A DNA stretch of 64,000 nt from Hyphomicrobiales bacterium (GTDB lineage: Bacteria > Pseudomonadota > Alphaproteobacteria > Rhizobiales > CAJQND01): assembly GCA_028285595.1 (NCBI GenBank), contig JANQOW010000067.1:1-64000 (forward strand), in the 5' to 3' direction. Under the pieces are notes generated by a model. That model was not told where the DNA came from. It searched no databases and saw only the letters and a program-made list of their open reading frames with translations. Made by a program: the position numbers and the translations under genes. Below are positions 1 to 8,229 of this stretch, one piece after another (position 1 is the stretch's first letter; each line of letters opens with the position of its first letter).

Positions 1-437
1 ACTGGGGGGCGAAGGTGGACGGCTATTGGAGCGATGGCTGCCGGCACTTCAGCCTCGGTGCGCCGAGCGCGGAACAGAGGCTGGTACACGAGGCGCTGAT
101 GGCGGGGTTCCTGGCTGCTGAACCTCTGCTGGCGCCGGGGGCTGTGATCGGGGAGGTGTTCCAGGCGGCGATCAGCGCGGTGCGGGCGAACGGCCTGCCG
201 GGCTATTCGCGCGGCCATGTGGGCCATTCCATCGGCATGGACGACCAGACCGAGGAGCCGCCGTTCCTTGGCCCGGGTGCGCAGGTGCTGGAGGCCGGCA
301 TGGTGGTGTGCCTGGAGCTGCCCTACTACCCGGCGGATGTGGGCGGGTTCAATATTGAGGACATGTTCCTGATCACCGAGAGCGGGCATGAGGTGCTGAC
401 GCATCTGCCCCGGGAGATGGTGGAGGTGGCGGTTTAG
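1..437 (+). CDS. M24 family metallopeptidase (Xaa-Pro aminopeptidase/dipeptidase type), C-terminal part
   Basis: This is the C-terminal catalytic half of a pita-bread M24 peptidase that enters from beyond the left edge. The frame is open to base 1, and reading it back from the GTG at 15 gives (D)WGAKVDGYWSDGCRHF, which fits the DxGA...GYxSDxxR start of the metal site. The later ligands are visible: GHSIGM (His), LELP (Glu) and NIEDM (Glu). Family members remove N-terminal residues before proline or cleave Xaa-Pro dipeptides with two metal ions. The exact substrate cannot be judged because the N-terminal domain is missing. The stop is followed at once by palindromic repeats. Confidence 0.85.
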   Translation, partial: WGAKVDGYWSDGCRHFSLGAPSAEQRLVHEALMAGFLAAEPLLAPGAVIGEVFQAAISAVRANGLPGYSRGHVGHSIGMDDQTEEPPFLGPGAQVLEAGMVVCLELPYYPADVGGFNIEDMFLITESGHEVLTHLPREMVEVAV

Positions 438-440
438 AGT

Positions 441-522
441 GCGGCGTCCTTGCGCAAGCGAGGACCTTCTGAGCCAAGGGGACGGGGAGAGCTATGGGCC
501 CTCGCGTTCGCAAGGGCGCGGG
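441..522 (-). repeat. Dispersed repeat type B (inverted, degenerate)
   Basis: The core ACCTTCTGAGCCAAGGG followed by GAGCTATGGGCCC is the reverse complement of the type B units at 3638, 12973 and 13174. Both hairpin ends are diverged, for example TCCTTGCGCAAGCGAGGA. Confidence 0.75.
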
Positions 523-557
523 GTGTGGCTCTCCCGTCATCCCCGCGCTTCCTTCTC

Positions 558-640
558 GTCATCCCCGCGAACGCGGGGACCCAGGGGCGGGTTGCTCTGG
601 GCCCCGGATATTTGCTTGCGCAAATTCCGGGGTGACGATG
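558..640 (+). repeat. Dispersed palindromic repeat type A
   Basis: It starts with the hairpin GTCATCCCCGCGAACGCGGG, runs through GGGCCCCGGATATTTGC and ends with the arm GCAAATTCCGGGGTGACG. The ends are GTCATC and GTGAC. Copies recur at 3638-4086, 12852, 13065, 26777 and 50446. Confidence 0.85.
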
Positions 641-908
641 TGGGCGGGGCGCGCGCAGGGGGCGGCAAGGGTGACGATGAACTCAACCATCAAGGCCAAA
701 TAGCGCTGATTACGCTTTTAGCTCATAGCTTTACGCGAAAATGGGTTCGTTCGGATACACCACCAATTTGGCCAAAAACGGCATTTAAATCAGCTATTTA
801 GTGGCGTTTAATTCGCAAAGTCACCCAATATAGTTAGGAATTTTTTGCTTGACTCTGGTTTTTATATGGATTATATTCCGGTTATTAAATCAAACAAAAG
901 GGATCATT

Positions 909-1535
909 ATGACAAGCGCCATTCAACGCATCGCAAACCGAAAAAACGCCGCAAACAGCACAGGTCCAAAGACCATCGATGGTAAAGCCGTCAGCCGCCG
1001 CAATTCTTTGGAACATGGTCTTCGGGCAGAAACCCTCATGTTGGACGGGGAAGATCCTGACCGCTTCGCCGCGCTTCAAGACCGGTTGCATGAAGAGCTC
1101 GCCCCTGAGGGGATACTGGAATCCGAGTTGGTGGAGCACATCAGCACCTTGATGTGGCGCGCCCGGCGTATCCCACAGTTCGAGGCGGCCTTGTACCGCT
1201 GGATGGGAGCCTGGTGTGAGACCTTCGCCGCCCGCGCCGATCTGGCGAAGTACACCTGCCCGGGCTACGGCGAACTGCGCAACTTCCATGCGCGGCTGAA
1301 ACACAACGCCAAGGAGCATCCGGTTGCCGTGCGCGACCAGCTCATCTTAGGGCGCCTGCTGCAATACAGCCTGGACCGGGACTTCACCGGCAAGCTCAGC
1401 CGCTATGAGGCCCATCTGATGGGTCAACTGCGCGTCGCCACGGCCGATCTGGAGCGGGCCCAGAACAGGCGCCGCAAACAGGCCGGGGAAAGGCCGATGA
1501 AGACGCTCAATCCTCAGCCCGACAACACGGGATAA
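909..1535 (+). CDS. Conserved hypothetical protein of the STGPKT/GK...HGL family
   Basis: This is a 208-residue soluble protein of unknown function. Its N-terminus (NRKNAANSTGPKT...GKAVSRRNSLEHGLRA) matches a short basic motif I know only from uncharacterised bacterial proteins, many in Planctomycetes and Proteobacteria. The rest is predicted helical and charged, with no catalytic motif that I recognise. I chose ATG 909 because AAAGGGA lies just upstream and the family motif begins about ten residues in; the track start at 849 adds hydrophobic residues that lack homologous character. The AT-rich leader differs from the GC-rich body, which may indicate acquisition. Confidence 0.7.
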   Translation: MTSAIQRIANRKNAANSTGPKTIDGKAVSRRNSLEHGLRAETLMLDGEDPDRFAALQDRLHEELAPEGILESELVEHISTLMWRARRIPQFEAALYRWMGAWCETFAARADLAKYTCPGYGELRNFHARLKHNAKEHPVAVRDQLILGRLLQYSLDRDFTGKLSRYEAHLMGQLRVATADLERAQNRRRKQAGERPMKTLNPQPDNTG

Positions 1536-1547
1536 ATCTCCACCCCG

Positions 1548-1985
1548 TCACCGGCCGGGCGCTGCCCCGCGCTCGGCAAAGAACGGACCATCGTGCGGCT
1601 GCTCATGGGTGAACGCCATGGTCCATTTCATGTTGTGATGAGCCACGTAGAGGTCAGCGCCGAGCGCTGAAAAGTCGGGATATCTTTCCGATGTGCACGC
1701 CAATGACCAGTCGCCCTCTTCGGCGAACACCACGTAAGGGGCAGACCACTGGCGCTGATACGCCCGCAATGCGCTCTCGCCTCTCAGGGCCGGCTCATAA
1801 TCACAGTTGAAGCCATGCCATCTGAAACCGTGATAGATCCAAGTGCCCGTCGCCTGCTTCACCCCTTGGGCAAAAGCCTGAAGCCAGCGCTCGGTCACGG
1901 CCTTGGTTTCAGCCGGGGTGTGCGGGGTGAACGCAACGCCTTGGTCTTGGAGGACCGTTTCGATGAAGTGTCTCAGGCGGTGCAT
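1548..1985 (-). CDS. Hypothetical protein, possibly DUF4275-like
   Basis: This is a soluble protein of about 146 residues on the opposite strand, ending 12 bases from the previous gene. It has aromatic-rich segments (TWIYHGFRWHGF, DWSLACTSERYPDF, YVAHHNMKWTMAFTHE) and a small Trp/His-rich fold with no signal peptide. The pattern near WTMAFTHEQ...GPFFA resembles small DUF4275-type proteins, but I am not certain. The start is ambiguous: ATG 1985 gives MHRLRHFIETVL, and a TTG at 2021 would add 12 residues. Confidence 0.55.
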   Translation of the reverse strand: MHRLRHFIETVLQDQGVAFTPHTPAETKAVTERWLQAFAQGVKQATGTWIYHGFRWHGFNCDYEPALRGESALRAYQRQWSAPYVVFAEEGDWSLACTSERYPDFSALGADLYVAHHNMKWTMAFTHEQPHDGPFFAERGAAPGR

Positions 1986-2101
1986 TGAACGGGGAAAGCC
2001 TTCAGAGTGATCACTCCCCAAGAGGGGTAACGCGATTCCGTCTTAAAGTCGCGGTCTCTGCGATTGTGCCAAACCCACCGGAATGATATTCGGGAGCCTG
2101 C

Positions 2102-3625
2102 ATGAAAAAACGCTACAAGATCGCCCTCGGCTTGGTTGTCTTCGCGCTCATCGGGGGCGCGGTCGGCACCTGGTATGTGATGACCGCAGACAGCCGCGAG
2201 CCCGCGTTCGTCGCCTGGCAGGCCAATTGCGCCGCCTGCCATGGCCAAACCCTCGCCGGCACAGACCAGGGGCCCTCGCTTATCGATGGGCCGCTGAAAT
2301 ACGGTGACACGGTGGATGAGATGATGCCCGTCATCGCCAAGGGCGTCCCCGGCAGCGGAAAGAAGGGTTTTGAGGGAACGCTGTCGGCCCGTGAGATCAA
2401 GCTGATGGCGATCTATATCAGCGAGCTGCGCCAACGCTTCCCCACAACGCCGGCCTCCTACACCAAGGAACCGCAAGAGCCCCGGACGCTGCGCTCGCAG
2501 CACCACAGCTTCAAGCTGGAACGGGTGACGGCGCTTGAGAGCCGGCCCTATTCCATCGCGCCGCTGCCCAGCGGGGAGATCCTGATCGCCGAGAAGATCA
2601 GAGGGCTCTCCCTGGTGGACCAGCAAGGCACCCAGAAGCCGCTCATTGAAGGGACCCCTGAGGTCTGGGACACGTTGGCGAGCTTTAGGGGCATCTGGCT
2701 CAATCTGGGCACCGTGCTCGATGTGGAGCTGCATCCGAACTATGCGGAGAACGGCTGGATCTATCTCTCCCACACCGACCATTGCTTCTGGGGCTGCGGC
2801 TGGGTGGTGCCGGGGACGATGGTCCGGGTCGTCCGGGGGCGGATCAAGCAAGGGGAGTGGGTGGACCAGGAGGTGATCTGGTCGGTGCACAAGGATCATT
2901 ATACGCCCGTGCCCGACGCGGTGGCCGCCGGGCGGCTGGCGTTTGACGGGGCGGGGTTTCTCTATATCTCCATCGGCGGCAAGAACACGTACGACAAGCT
3001 GCACAAGCTCGACACGCCCTTCGGCAAGGTTCACCGGGTCCGCGATGATGGTTCCGTTCCAGAGGACAATCCGTTCTATGCCCCGCCGGAGAAGAGGCCT
3101 GAGGCCTCCACCAAACACACGGTCTGGAGCTATGGCCACCGCACGGGCCAGGGGCTGGACGGGCACCCGGTCAACGGCGAGATCTGGAACACGGAGATGG
3201 GCCCGCGCGGCGGTGATGAGATCAACCACATCCTGAAAGGCCAGAACTATGGCTGGCCGCTTTACACCAACGGGCTGGCCTATGATGGCGAGGAGATCTC
3301 GATCGGCAAGGATCTCGGGCTTGATTTTCCGATTGAGAGCACGGTGTTGCCGGTGGTGGATTTCACCCCGGCGCCGGCGGTCTCCAACTTCACCTTCCAT
3401 AGGGGCGATCAGTTTCCGGGCTGGAAGAACGATCTGCTGGTGGGCAGCCTGAAGGCCAGCACGCTCTATCGGTTGCGCATTGAGGACGGCAAGCTGGTGG
3501 AGCAGGAAAAGCTGGTTGAGGATTTCGGCCGCATCCGCGATGTGGCCATGGGGGCGGATGGCTTCGTTTATGTGGCGCTGGAGCACAACGAAACCGGCTC
3601 GCTGTGGCGCCTGGTGCCGGAGTAA
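2102..3625 (+). CDS. Cytochrome c-PQQ-dependent sugar dehydrogenase fusion
   Basis: This is a periplasmic, probably membrane-anchored, oxidoreductase of 507 residues. Residues 1-29 are a signal or anchor helix (KIALGLVVFALIGGAVGTW). Residues about 37-115 are a cytochrome c domain with the haem site CAACH. Residues about 140-505 are a beta-propeller of the soluble aldose dehydrogenase (YliI/Asd, GSDH) family, with the typical VWSYGHRTGQGLD and EMGPRGGDEIN motifs. Such enzymes oxidise an aldose using PQQ, and here electrons could pass directly to the fused haem. No PQQ synthesis genes are visible in the window. It stands alone, with ATG 2102 preceded by GGGAGCCTGC. Confidence 0.85.
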   Translation: MKKRYKIALGLVVFALIGGAVGTWYVMTADSREPAFVAWQANCAACHGQTLAGTDQGPSLIDGPLKYGDTVDEMMPVIAKGVPGSGKKGFEGTLSAREIKLMAIYISELRQRFPTTPASYTKEPQEPRTLRSQHHSFKLERVTALESRPYSIAPLPSGEILIAEKIRGLSLVDQQGTQKPLIEGTPEVWDTLASFRGIWLNLGTVLDVELHPNYAENGWIYLSHTDHCFWGCGWVVPGTMVRVVRGRIKQGEWVDQEVIWSVHKDHYTPVPDAVAAGRLAFDGAGFLYISIGGKNTYDKLHKLDTPFGKVHRVRDDGSVPEDNPFYAPPEKRPEASTKHTVWSYGHRTGQGLDGHPVNGEIWNTEMGPRGGDEINHILKGQNYGWPLYTNGLAYDGEEISIGKDLGLDFPIESTVLPVVDFTPAPAVSNFTFHRGDQFPGWKNDLLVGSLKASTLYRLRIEDGKLVEQEKLVEDFGRIRDVAMGADGFVYVALEHNETGSLWRLVPE

Positions 3626-4182
3626 GCGATACCCTCCCGCTCCCCTGCGAAAGCAGGGGCCCATAGCTCGCATCTTTCCCTTGGCTGAGAAGGTTCCTGC
3701 TTTCGCAGGAACGCGGGAACTGCAAACACTGTCATCGGCGCGAACGCGGGGACCCTCACCCACTCCGTCATCCCCGCGAACGCGGAGACCCTCACCCACA
3801 CCGTCATCCCCGCGAAAGCGGGGACCTAGGGGCGGGTTGCTCTGGGCCCCGGATATTTGCTGGCGCAAATTCCGGGGTGACGATGTTGAGTGCTTGCTCC
3901 ACCCAGTCATCGGCGCTCTGGGCCCCGGATATTTGCTGGCGCAAATTCCGGGGTGACGATGAGGGGCAGGGGTGTCGCCCACCCCGTCATCCCCGCGAAC
4001 GCGGGGACCCAGGGGTGACGATGAGGGGCAGGGGTGTCGCCCACCCCCAGTCATCCCCGCGAAAGCGGGGACCCAGGGGTGACGGTGAAGGGATGACAGC
4101 GTCAAACCATAGCGGGTAACGGACTGTCAGGGGATTCTTGCTAGTGTCATTGCGCGCAGTGCCTCCAGAGGACACCAAACCG
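3626..4182. repeat. Cluster of repeat B and several full or partial repeat A copies
   Basis: The gap after the PQQ dehydrogenase is almost entirely repeats. A type B unit lies at 3638-3717. Hairpin-only half copies of A start near 3731 and 3767, a full A is at 3802-3885, a 3'-half copy (GGGCCCCGGATATTTGC) is at 3906-3961, and two short A copies ending GGGGTGACG are at 3986-4022 and 4051-4086. The mixture of full and half units shows local duplication and deletion within one site. The 710-residue ORF track entry across here is a shadow made of these repeats. Confidence 0.85.
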
Positions 4183-4626
4183 ATGTTCGATGCAAAGATG
4201 CCCATATCCCGTTACCGCTGGCCCAAAGGCCTGGCGGTGTTCTGGATCGGCTCGTGCCTGCGCTACTTTGCCGGGCTGGCGCTGATCGCCCTTCCGGTGA
4301 CCATGCTGATTGAAGGCTGGACCGCGGCGCGGTCCATCGTTCTGTTTCTCATGATGGTGCAACTGTGTGCGGCCACCTACAGCGCGATCGCCATCAACCG
4401 GGATGATTATGCCTCCGCCGCCCTGGGCTATGCCCTGGCGGCCCTTTTCAGCGCCGCGGCGCTGATCTATGTGGCCATGATCTTCAATCCCGCCGCCGGG
4501 CTCTCGCACATCCTGTCATTGCTGGCGTGCGGGCTGGTGTTCTGCCTGCCGGCGCTGGCCGCAGGCGTGATCCTGCTGGGCGAGGCACGCCGGCGCGCCC
4601 TGCTTCAGGTCCATCCGCAGCGCTAG
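4183..4626 (+). CDS. Small four-helix membrane protein of unknown function
   Basis: This is an integral inner-membrane protein of about 147 residues. Four hydrophobic segments are visible: GLAVFWIGSCLRYFAGLALIAL, IVLFLMMVQLCAATYSAIAI, ALGYALAALFSAAALIYVAM and LLACGLVFCLPALAAGVILL. It ends in a short basic tail. ATG 4183 is preferred over the track start at 4138 because AGAGGA lies 12 bases upstream. I recognise no family. It converges on the metal ABC transporter genes, and the stop codons overlap by 4 bases. Confidence 0.65.
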   Translation: MFDAKMPISRYRWPKGLAVFWIGSCLRYFAGLALIALPVTMLIEGWTAARSIVLFLMMVQLCAATYSAIAINRDDYASAALGYALAALFSAAALIYVAMIFNPAAGLSHILSLLACGLVFCLPALAAGVILLGEARRRALLQVHPQR

Positions 4627-5396
4627 ACTGTGCGCTCCTGAACCGCCCTGACCGGGGTGATGCGCAAGTGGCCTGACGGGGCCTGATCAATCTCGGCGTC
4701 CACCCCGAACAGGGCGCGCAGCCTGTCTGCTGTCAGAACCTGATCGGCCGGGCCATCGGCCTCAATCCTGCCGTTCGCAAGACAGATCACCTGATCGGCA
4801 AACTGAGCGGCCAAAGAGAGGTCGTGGATGGCGATCAGAACGGCGATGTCATGTGCCGCCGCATGGGCGCGGACCGCGTCCATGACGATGAGCTGATGGC
4901 GCAGGTCCAGCGCGGCGGTCGGCTCATCGAGCAGGAGCAGTCGAGGTTCGCGGAAGAGCGCCTGTGTCAGATACACCAACTGGCGCTGGCCGCCGCTCAC
5001 CGCATCAAGCGTGCGCTCCTGCAAGGGGGAAAGGCCGAACCGGTGGAGCGCGTTGAGCGCTTTGGCCTGCAGATCAGTCGGTACCCTGAGGCCCAGCGAG
5101 GTCAGCCGGCCCAGCAGCACCACCTCCAGCACGGTGAGCGAGGACTGTGCGCCGATGTCCTGGGGCATGTAGGCGGCCAGGCTGCGCCGTTCCTGGCGGG
5201 AGAGCTCGCGTCCCTCCGCCCACATGCTGCCGGTTGAGCTGCGCAAGCCGGCCAGCGCTGTCAGCAAGGTGGTCTTGCCGGCGCCGTTGGGGCCGACGAT
5301 GACGGTGATCTTGCCGGCGGCGAGCTCCGAGGAGGCCTGCTGCACGATGGGCGCTCCGCCCATGTGCACGGTGATGTCTTTGAAGGCGTAGGTCAT
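4623..5396 (-). CDS. FecE/BtuD-type ABC transporter ATPase (metal or metallophore uptake)
   Basis: This is the cytoplasmic ATPase of a binding-protein-dependent importer for chelated metal. The 257-residue length is normal for FecE/FhuC. Walker A is GPNGAGKTT, the signature is VSGGQRQ and Walker B is LLLLDEPTAALD, followed by the switch His in AIHDLS. It is the last gene of a three-gene leftward operon; its ATG overlaps the end of the permease gene by four bases. The shared operator upstream of the operon suggests regulation by zinc rather than iron. Substrate is an inference. Confidence 0.88.
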   Translation of the reverse strand: MTYAFKDITVHMGGAPIVQQASSELAAGKITVIVGPNGAGKTTLLTALAGLRSSTGSMWAEGRELSRQERRSLAAYMPQDIGAQSSLTVLEVVLLGRLTSLGLRVPTDLQAKALNALHRFGLSPLQERTLDAVSGGQRQLVYLTQALFREPRLLLLDEPTAALDLRHQLIVMDAVRAHAAAHDIAVLIAIHDLSLAAQFADQVICLANGRIEADGPADQVLTADRLRALFGVDAEIDQAPSGHLRITPVRAVQERTV

Positions 5397-6448
5397 GGCC
5401 GTCCGCCCTTCAGGCGCAGGATCAGCCCGAACAGGAACGGCACGCCGATCACCGCCGTCACAATGCCGATGGGAATGACCGAGCCGGGCGAGATCATTTT
5501 GGACAGGATCGAGGCGCCCGTCATGATGCAGGCGCCGGTCAGCGCGGACATGGGCATCAGGAACCGCTGGTCTTCGCCCACCAGCATGCGGGCGATATGG
5601 GGCGCAACCAGGCCCACAAAGCCAATGGTGCCCACAAAGGCCACCGAGCCGGCGGTGAGCAGGGCGACCAGCACGAACACCTTCACGCGCAGACGTTCCA
5701 CCTCAACCCCTAAAGAGGCGGCGCGGGTGTCGCCCAGGCGCAGGGCCGTCAGCCGCCAGGCGTCCGGCACCAGCAGGGCGGTGCAGAACACCACGATGGT
5801 GGCGGTGATCGGCACATTGTCCCAGTTTGCCTTGAGCAGGGAGCCGAACAGCCAGAACACAATCGCCTGCAGCACTTCCGGCGAGGCCAGGTATTGCACC
5901 ATGGACTGGAGGGATTGGAACAGGAACAGGGTGGCGATGCCGGCCAGGACCATCACATCTGGCGTCATGCCTTTGCGGTGGGCAAAGCCATAGACCAGCA
6001 CGGCCGCACCGGAGGCGGCCACAAAGGCGGCGACGGGGATCGTCATCCAGGGCAGGAACGGCAGCGAGAGCCCTGTGACAATGGCCAGCGCCGCACCGAA
6101 CCCGGCCGCGGCCGAAAAGCCCAGCGTATAGGGGCTCGCCAGCGGATTGCCCAGGATGGTCTGCATGGCGACCCCGGCAATGCCCAGCGCGATCCCCACC
6201 AGCATGGCCATCAGCGTCATGGGCAGGCGGATCTGGCGGACGATCACGGCGGTGGTCTGGTCCACTTCGGACGGGGCGAACAGGGCCGTGAGCACCTGAT
6301 CGATGCTCAAGAATGCGGGCCCGGTGAGGATGTCGGCGATGGCGCTGGCGGCCAGCACCAGCGCGCCGGCGCTCAGCCAGCCCAGGCGCCGTGCCGCCAG
6401 TCTGGCATAGCTGGAGGCGCCCGGGACGGCTTGCGGGTGGTCGCTCAA
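5393..6448 (-). CDS. FecCD-family ABC transporter permease
   Basis: This is a 351-residue polytopic inner-membrane permease of the FecCD/BtuC type, expected to dimerise and pass a chelated metal or corrinoid. Family hallmarks include LGIAGVAMQTILGNPLASPYTLG near residue 90, LGDTRAASLGV and GFVGLVAPHIARMLVGEDQR near 275. It lies between its ATPase (4-base overlap) and its binding protein (10-base gap). A single permease gene implies a homodimeric channel. Confidence 0.9.
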   Translation of the reverse strand: MSDHPQAVPGASSYARLAARRLGWLSAGALVLAASAIADILTGPAFLSIDQVLTALFAPSEVDQTTAVIVRQIRLPMTLMAMLVGIALGIAGVAMQTILGNPLASPYTLGFSAAAGFGAALAIVTGLSLPFLPWMTIPVAAFVAASGAAVLVYGFAHRKGMTPDVMVLAGIATLFLFQSLQSMVQYLASPEVLQAIVFWLFGSLLKANWDNVPITATIVVFCTALLVPDAWRLTALRLGDTRAASLGVEVERLRVKVFVLVALLTAGSVAFVGTIGFVGLVAPHIARMLVGEDQRFLMPMSALTGACIMTGASILSKMISPGSVIPIGIVTAVIGVPFLFGLILRLKGGRP

Positions 6449-6458
6449 GGCGGCCGGG

Positions 6459-7559
6459 TCAGGGCAGTTGCGTCATGAACGCACCCTTAAGCGGGATCGG
6501 CATGAACTCCTCAAAGTACTTTTCAAGGTTCTTTTGAGGGTCCACGTCGGCGAAGGCCTCCGGGTGCAGCGACTTGGCGATGAACTGGAGGAAGGTGAAA
6601 TCGTAGATCGTGCGCGTGCCGCCATGATAGACCGCGAACACCTTGCCGGACTTGATCGCGTCCAGCTCTGCCCAGCCGGGGCGCTGCTTATAGGGCTTCA
6701 TGCGGGCGTGGGTGTCTTCCACATTGACCGTGGGGCCCATGATCACCGCCTTGTCCTTGCCAACCCAGCCTGAGCCGGCCAGGAACACCACTTCAGGGTT
6801 TTGCGCGAGCACGAATTCAGGGTTCACCGGTCCCCATTTGGCGATCTGGTCTTTGGCGATGTTCTGACCGCCTGCCACTTCCACCAGACGGCCCCACATG
6901 ACATTGCCCCAGGAGAAGCCGGCTTCATCGGCGCCTTTGCGGGCGAGTTCAAAGTGGACCTTCGGGCGCTCCTTGATTTTGGCCACGCGGGCGACAACGT
7001 CCGCCACCGCCGTCTCATACATGTCCGCCAGGCGCTTTGCCCGCTCCGGCTGACCCAGAACGGTGCCCAGAGCCAGAGTGGATTTCACATGCTTTTCCAC
7101 CACTTGGGCGTTGTAGTCGAGAACCACGACGGGGACCCCGGCGGCTTCAAGACGACCGATCGTGTCTTTCAGTGCGCTGAACTGCCAGGCGGCGAAGAGG
7201 GCGACCTGAGGGCGGGCGGCGAGGGCCTTTTCAAGGGAGAACGTGCCGCCGTCCACCTCGCCCACATCGGCGATCTCTGTGATCTTAGGGACCGCGGCGG
7301 TATAGGCTTTCCACTGGAAATTCCGCCAGCCTTCCCAGGCTTCGCGCGATATGGCCACAACGCGGTCATAAACATCCGCGCCGCCCACGGCGAACATGTC
7401 TTCAAAATAGAAGCCAACCAGAATGCGTTCGGCCTTGGCAGGCACCTCTACCTTGCGGTCGAGGACGTCGGTCACGGTGACCGTCTGCGCGAACGCGGCG
7501 GTGGCGAGGAATATGGCCATGAGGAACGCAGAAATGCTGGAAACGAGACGGGCGTACAT
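6459..7559 (-). CDS. Periplasmic metal/metallophore-binding protein (FepB/BtuF fold)
   Basis: This is the solute receptor of the three-gene importer. The signal peptide MYARLVSSISAFLMAIFLATAAFA is followed by the family start VTDVLDRKVEVPAKAERILV. Further TroA-like features are ARPQVALFAAWQ and VVVLDYN. Mature protein is about 341 residues, usual for class III binding proteins. It is not lipidated. The first gene of the operon has a GTTATAAC palindrome 100 bases upstream, shared with the folE/DUF1826 promoter. No TonB receptor lies beside it, so the outer-membrane step must be encoded elsewhere. Confidence 0.85.
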   Translation of the reverse strand: MYARLVSSISAFLMAIFLATAAFAQTVTVTDVLDRKVEVPAKAERILVGFYFEDMFAVGGADVYDRVVAISREAWEGWRNFQWKAYTAAVPKITEIADVGEVDGGTFSLEKALAARPQVALFAAWQFSALKDTIGRLEAAGVPVVVLDYNAQVVEKHVKSTLALGTVLGQPERAKRLADMYETAVADVVARVAKIKERPKVHFELARKGADEAGFSWGNVMWGRLVEVAGGQNIAKDQIAKWGPVNPEFVLAQNPEVVFLAGSGWVGKDKAVIMGPTVNVEDTHARMKPYKQRPGWAELDAIKSGKVFAVYHGGTRTIYDFTFLQFIAKSLHPEAFADVDPQKNLEKYFEEFMPIPLKGAFMTQLP

Positions 7560-7659
7560 GGGCGTGGGGTCCTACCTGGTTTGTGAGTGAAAAGGGACGT
7601 CCGGGCGTGGCGCCCTTGTGAATTGAAAGATCGACGATGCCTGAGCGCGAAGCCTTGAG

Positions 7660-7679
7660 ACGTTACGTTATAACATGAC
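7660..7679. promoter_or_regulatory. Candidate Zur box upstream of the metal ABC operon
   Basis: The 20-mer ACGTTACGTTATAACATGAC matches the site at 10342 at 16 of 20 positions and contains GTTATAAC with an AACAT right arm. This fits the alphaproteobacterial Zur consensus as I recall it (TGTTATA-N-TATAACA). It is 100 bases from the binding-protein start. No B12-box (GCCACTG) is seen in the leader, which argues against a cobalamin riboswitch. Confidence 0.65.
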
Positions 7680-7847
7680 TTTTATGGCAGCAAGAGGACG
7701 CGTCTGCGTTTTCAGCCGGATTGTGCTCGGGCACTCCCGTGGCCGGTTTGTTGCGATTTCTATAACTAAAAATGTACTTGAAATTTTTATTTGTATAAAA
7801 TAGAAATAAAAATGAAATATAGTTTTATATTCAAATAAATTGGTCAA

Positions 7848-8228
7848 ATGAAAATGCGAAATATTGCGTTTATAATTAGCATTTTATTTTCCATCACATT
7901 AAATTCTGCGGGTTCGTATGCGCAAATGGCTCAAACAACACCCGGAACGGGTGGTATGGTTGTTCCATTGCAGCCTGCGCCGCTAAGAAAGTCTCCCCCT
8001 ACGGGTGTTTTTACTCAGCCTGGTGATCAATTCAGCAACACGGTCCCGGGCACGTCTTACGTCATCACGGATCAGGTTTATAAGCAGAACCTGTTTCACA
8101 CCGACAAATGGATCCAAATCGCCCCTGTTGATGCCAAGGGCAAGCCCGATCTCAGCCGCAAGGGGTGGAGCTATTGGGGGAACTCGGAAACTCTGACAAG
8201 CCCAAACTTTGAAGCAAAGATGCAGTGA
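7848..8228 (+). CDS. Small secreted protein of unknown function
   Basis: This is a 126-residue exported protein. The signal peptide MKMRNIAFIISILFSITLNSAGSYA is cleaved near AYAQ, then a Pro/Gly-rich linker leads to a small globular part (TSYVITDQVYKQN...WIQIAPV...GWSYWG) that looks like an SH3-type module. The leader and signal-peptide codons are strikingly AT-rich (ATTTTATTTTCC) compared with neighbours, which suggests recent transfer. It abuts the next small membrane protein, so the two may be cotranscribed. Confidence 0.6.
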   Translation: MKMRNIAFIISILFSITLNSAGSYAQMAQTTPGTGGMVVPLQPAPLRKSPPTGVFTQPGDQFSNTVPGTSYVITDQVYKQNLFHTDKWIQIAPVDAKGKPDLSRKGWSYWGNSETLTSPNFEAKMQ

Positions 8229-8229
8229 T

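Larger units (their letters stand above)
438..908. other. Intergenic region with palindromic repeats and an AT-rich tail
   Basis: This stretch has no convincing gene. Bases 441-522 are an inverted, degenerate copy of repeat type B, and 558-640 are a full repeat type A. From about 690 to 905 the sequence turns AT-rich with no repeat match and probably carries the promoter of the next gene. The short ORFs on the track here read through the repeat units and look spurious. Confidence 0.7.

Noticed and set aside
1973-4105. 710-residue minus-strand ORF
   Set aside because: It runs antisense through the PQQ dehydrogenase and the repeat cluster; its N-terminal part is translated repeats (WVPAFAGMT, VRGDDG).
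7560-7660. Cobalamin riboswitch ahead of the FecBCD-type operon
   Set aside because: No B12-box or matching stems were found in the leader.
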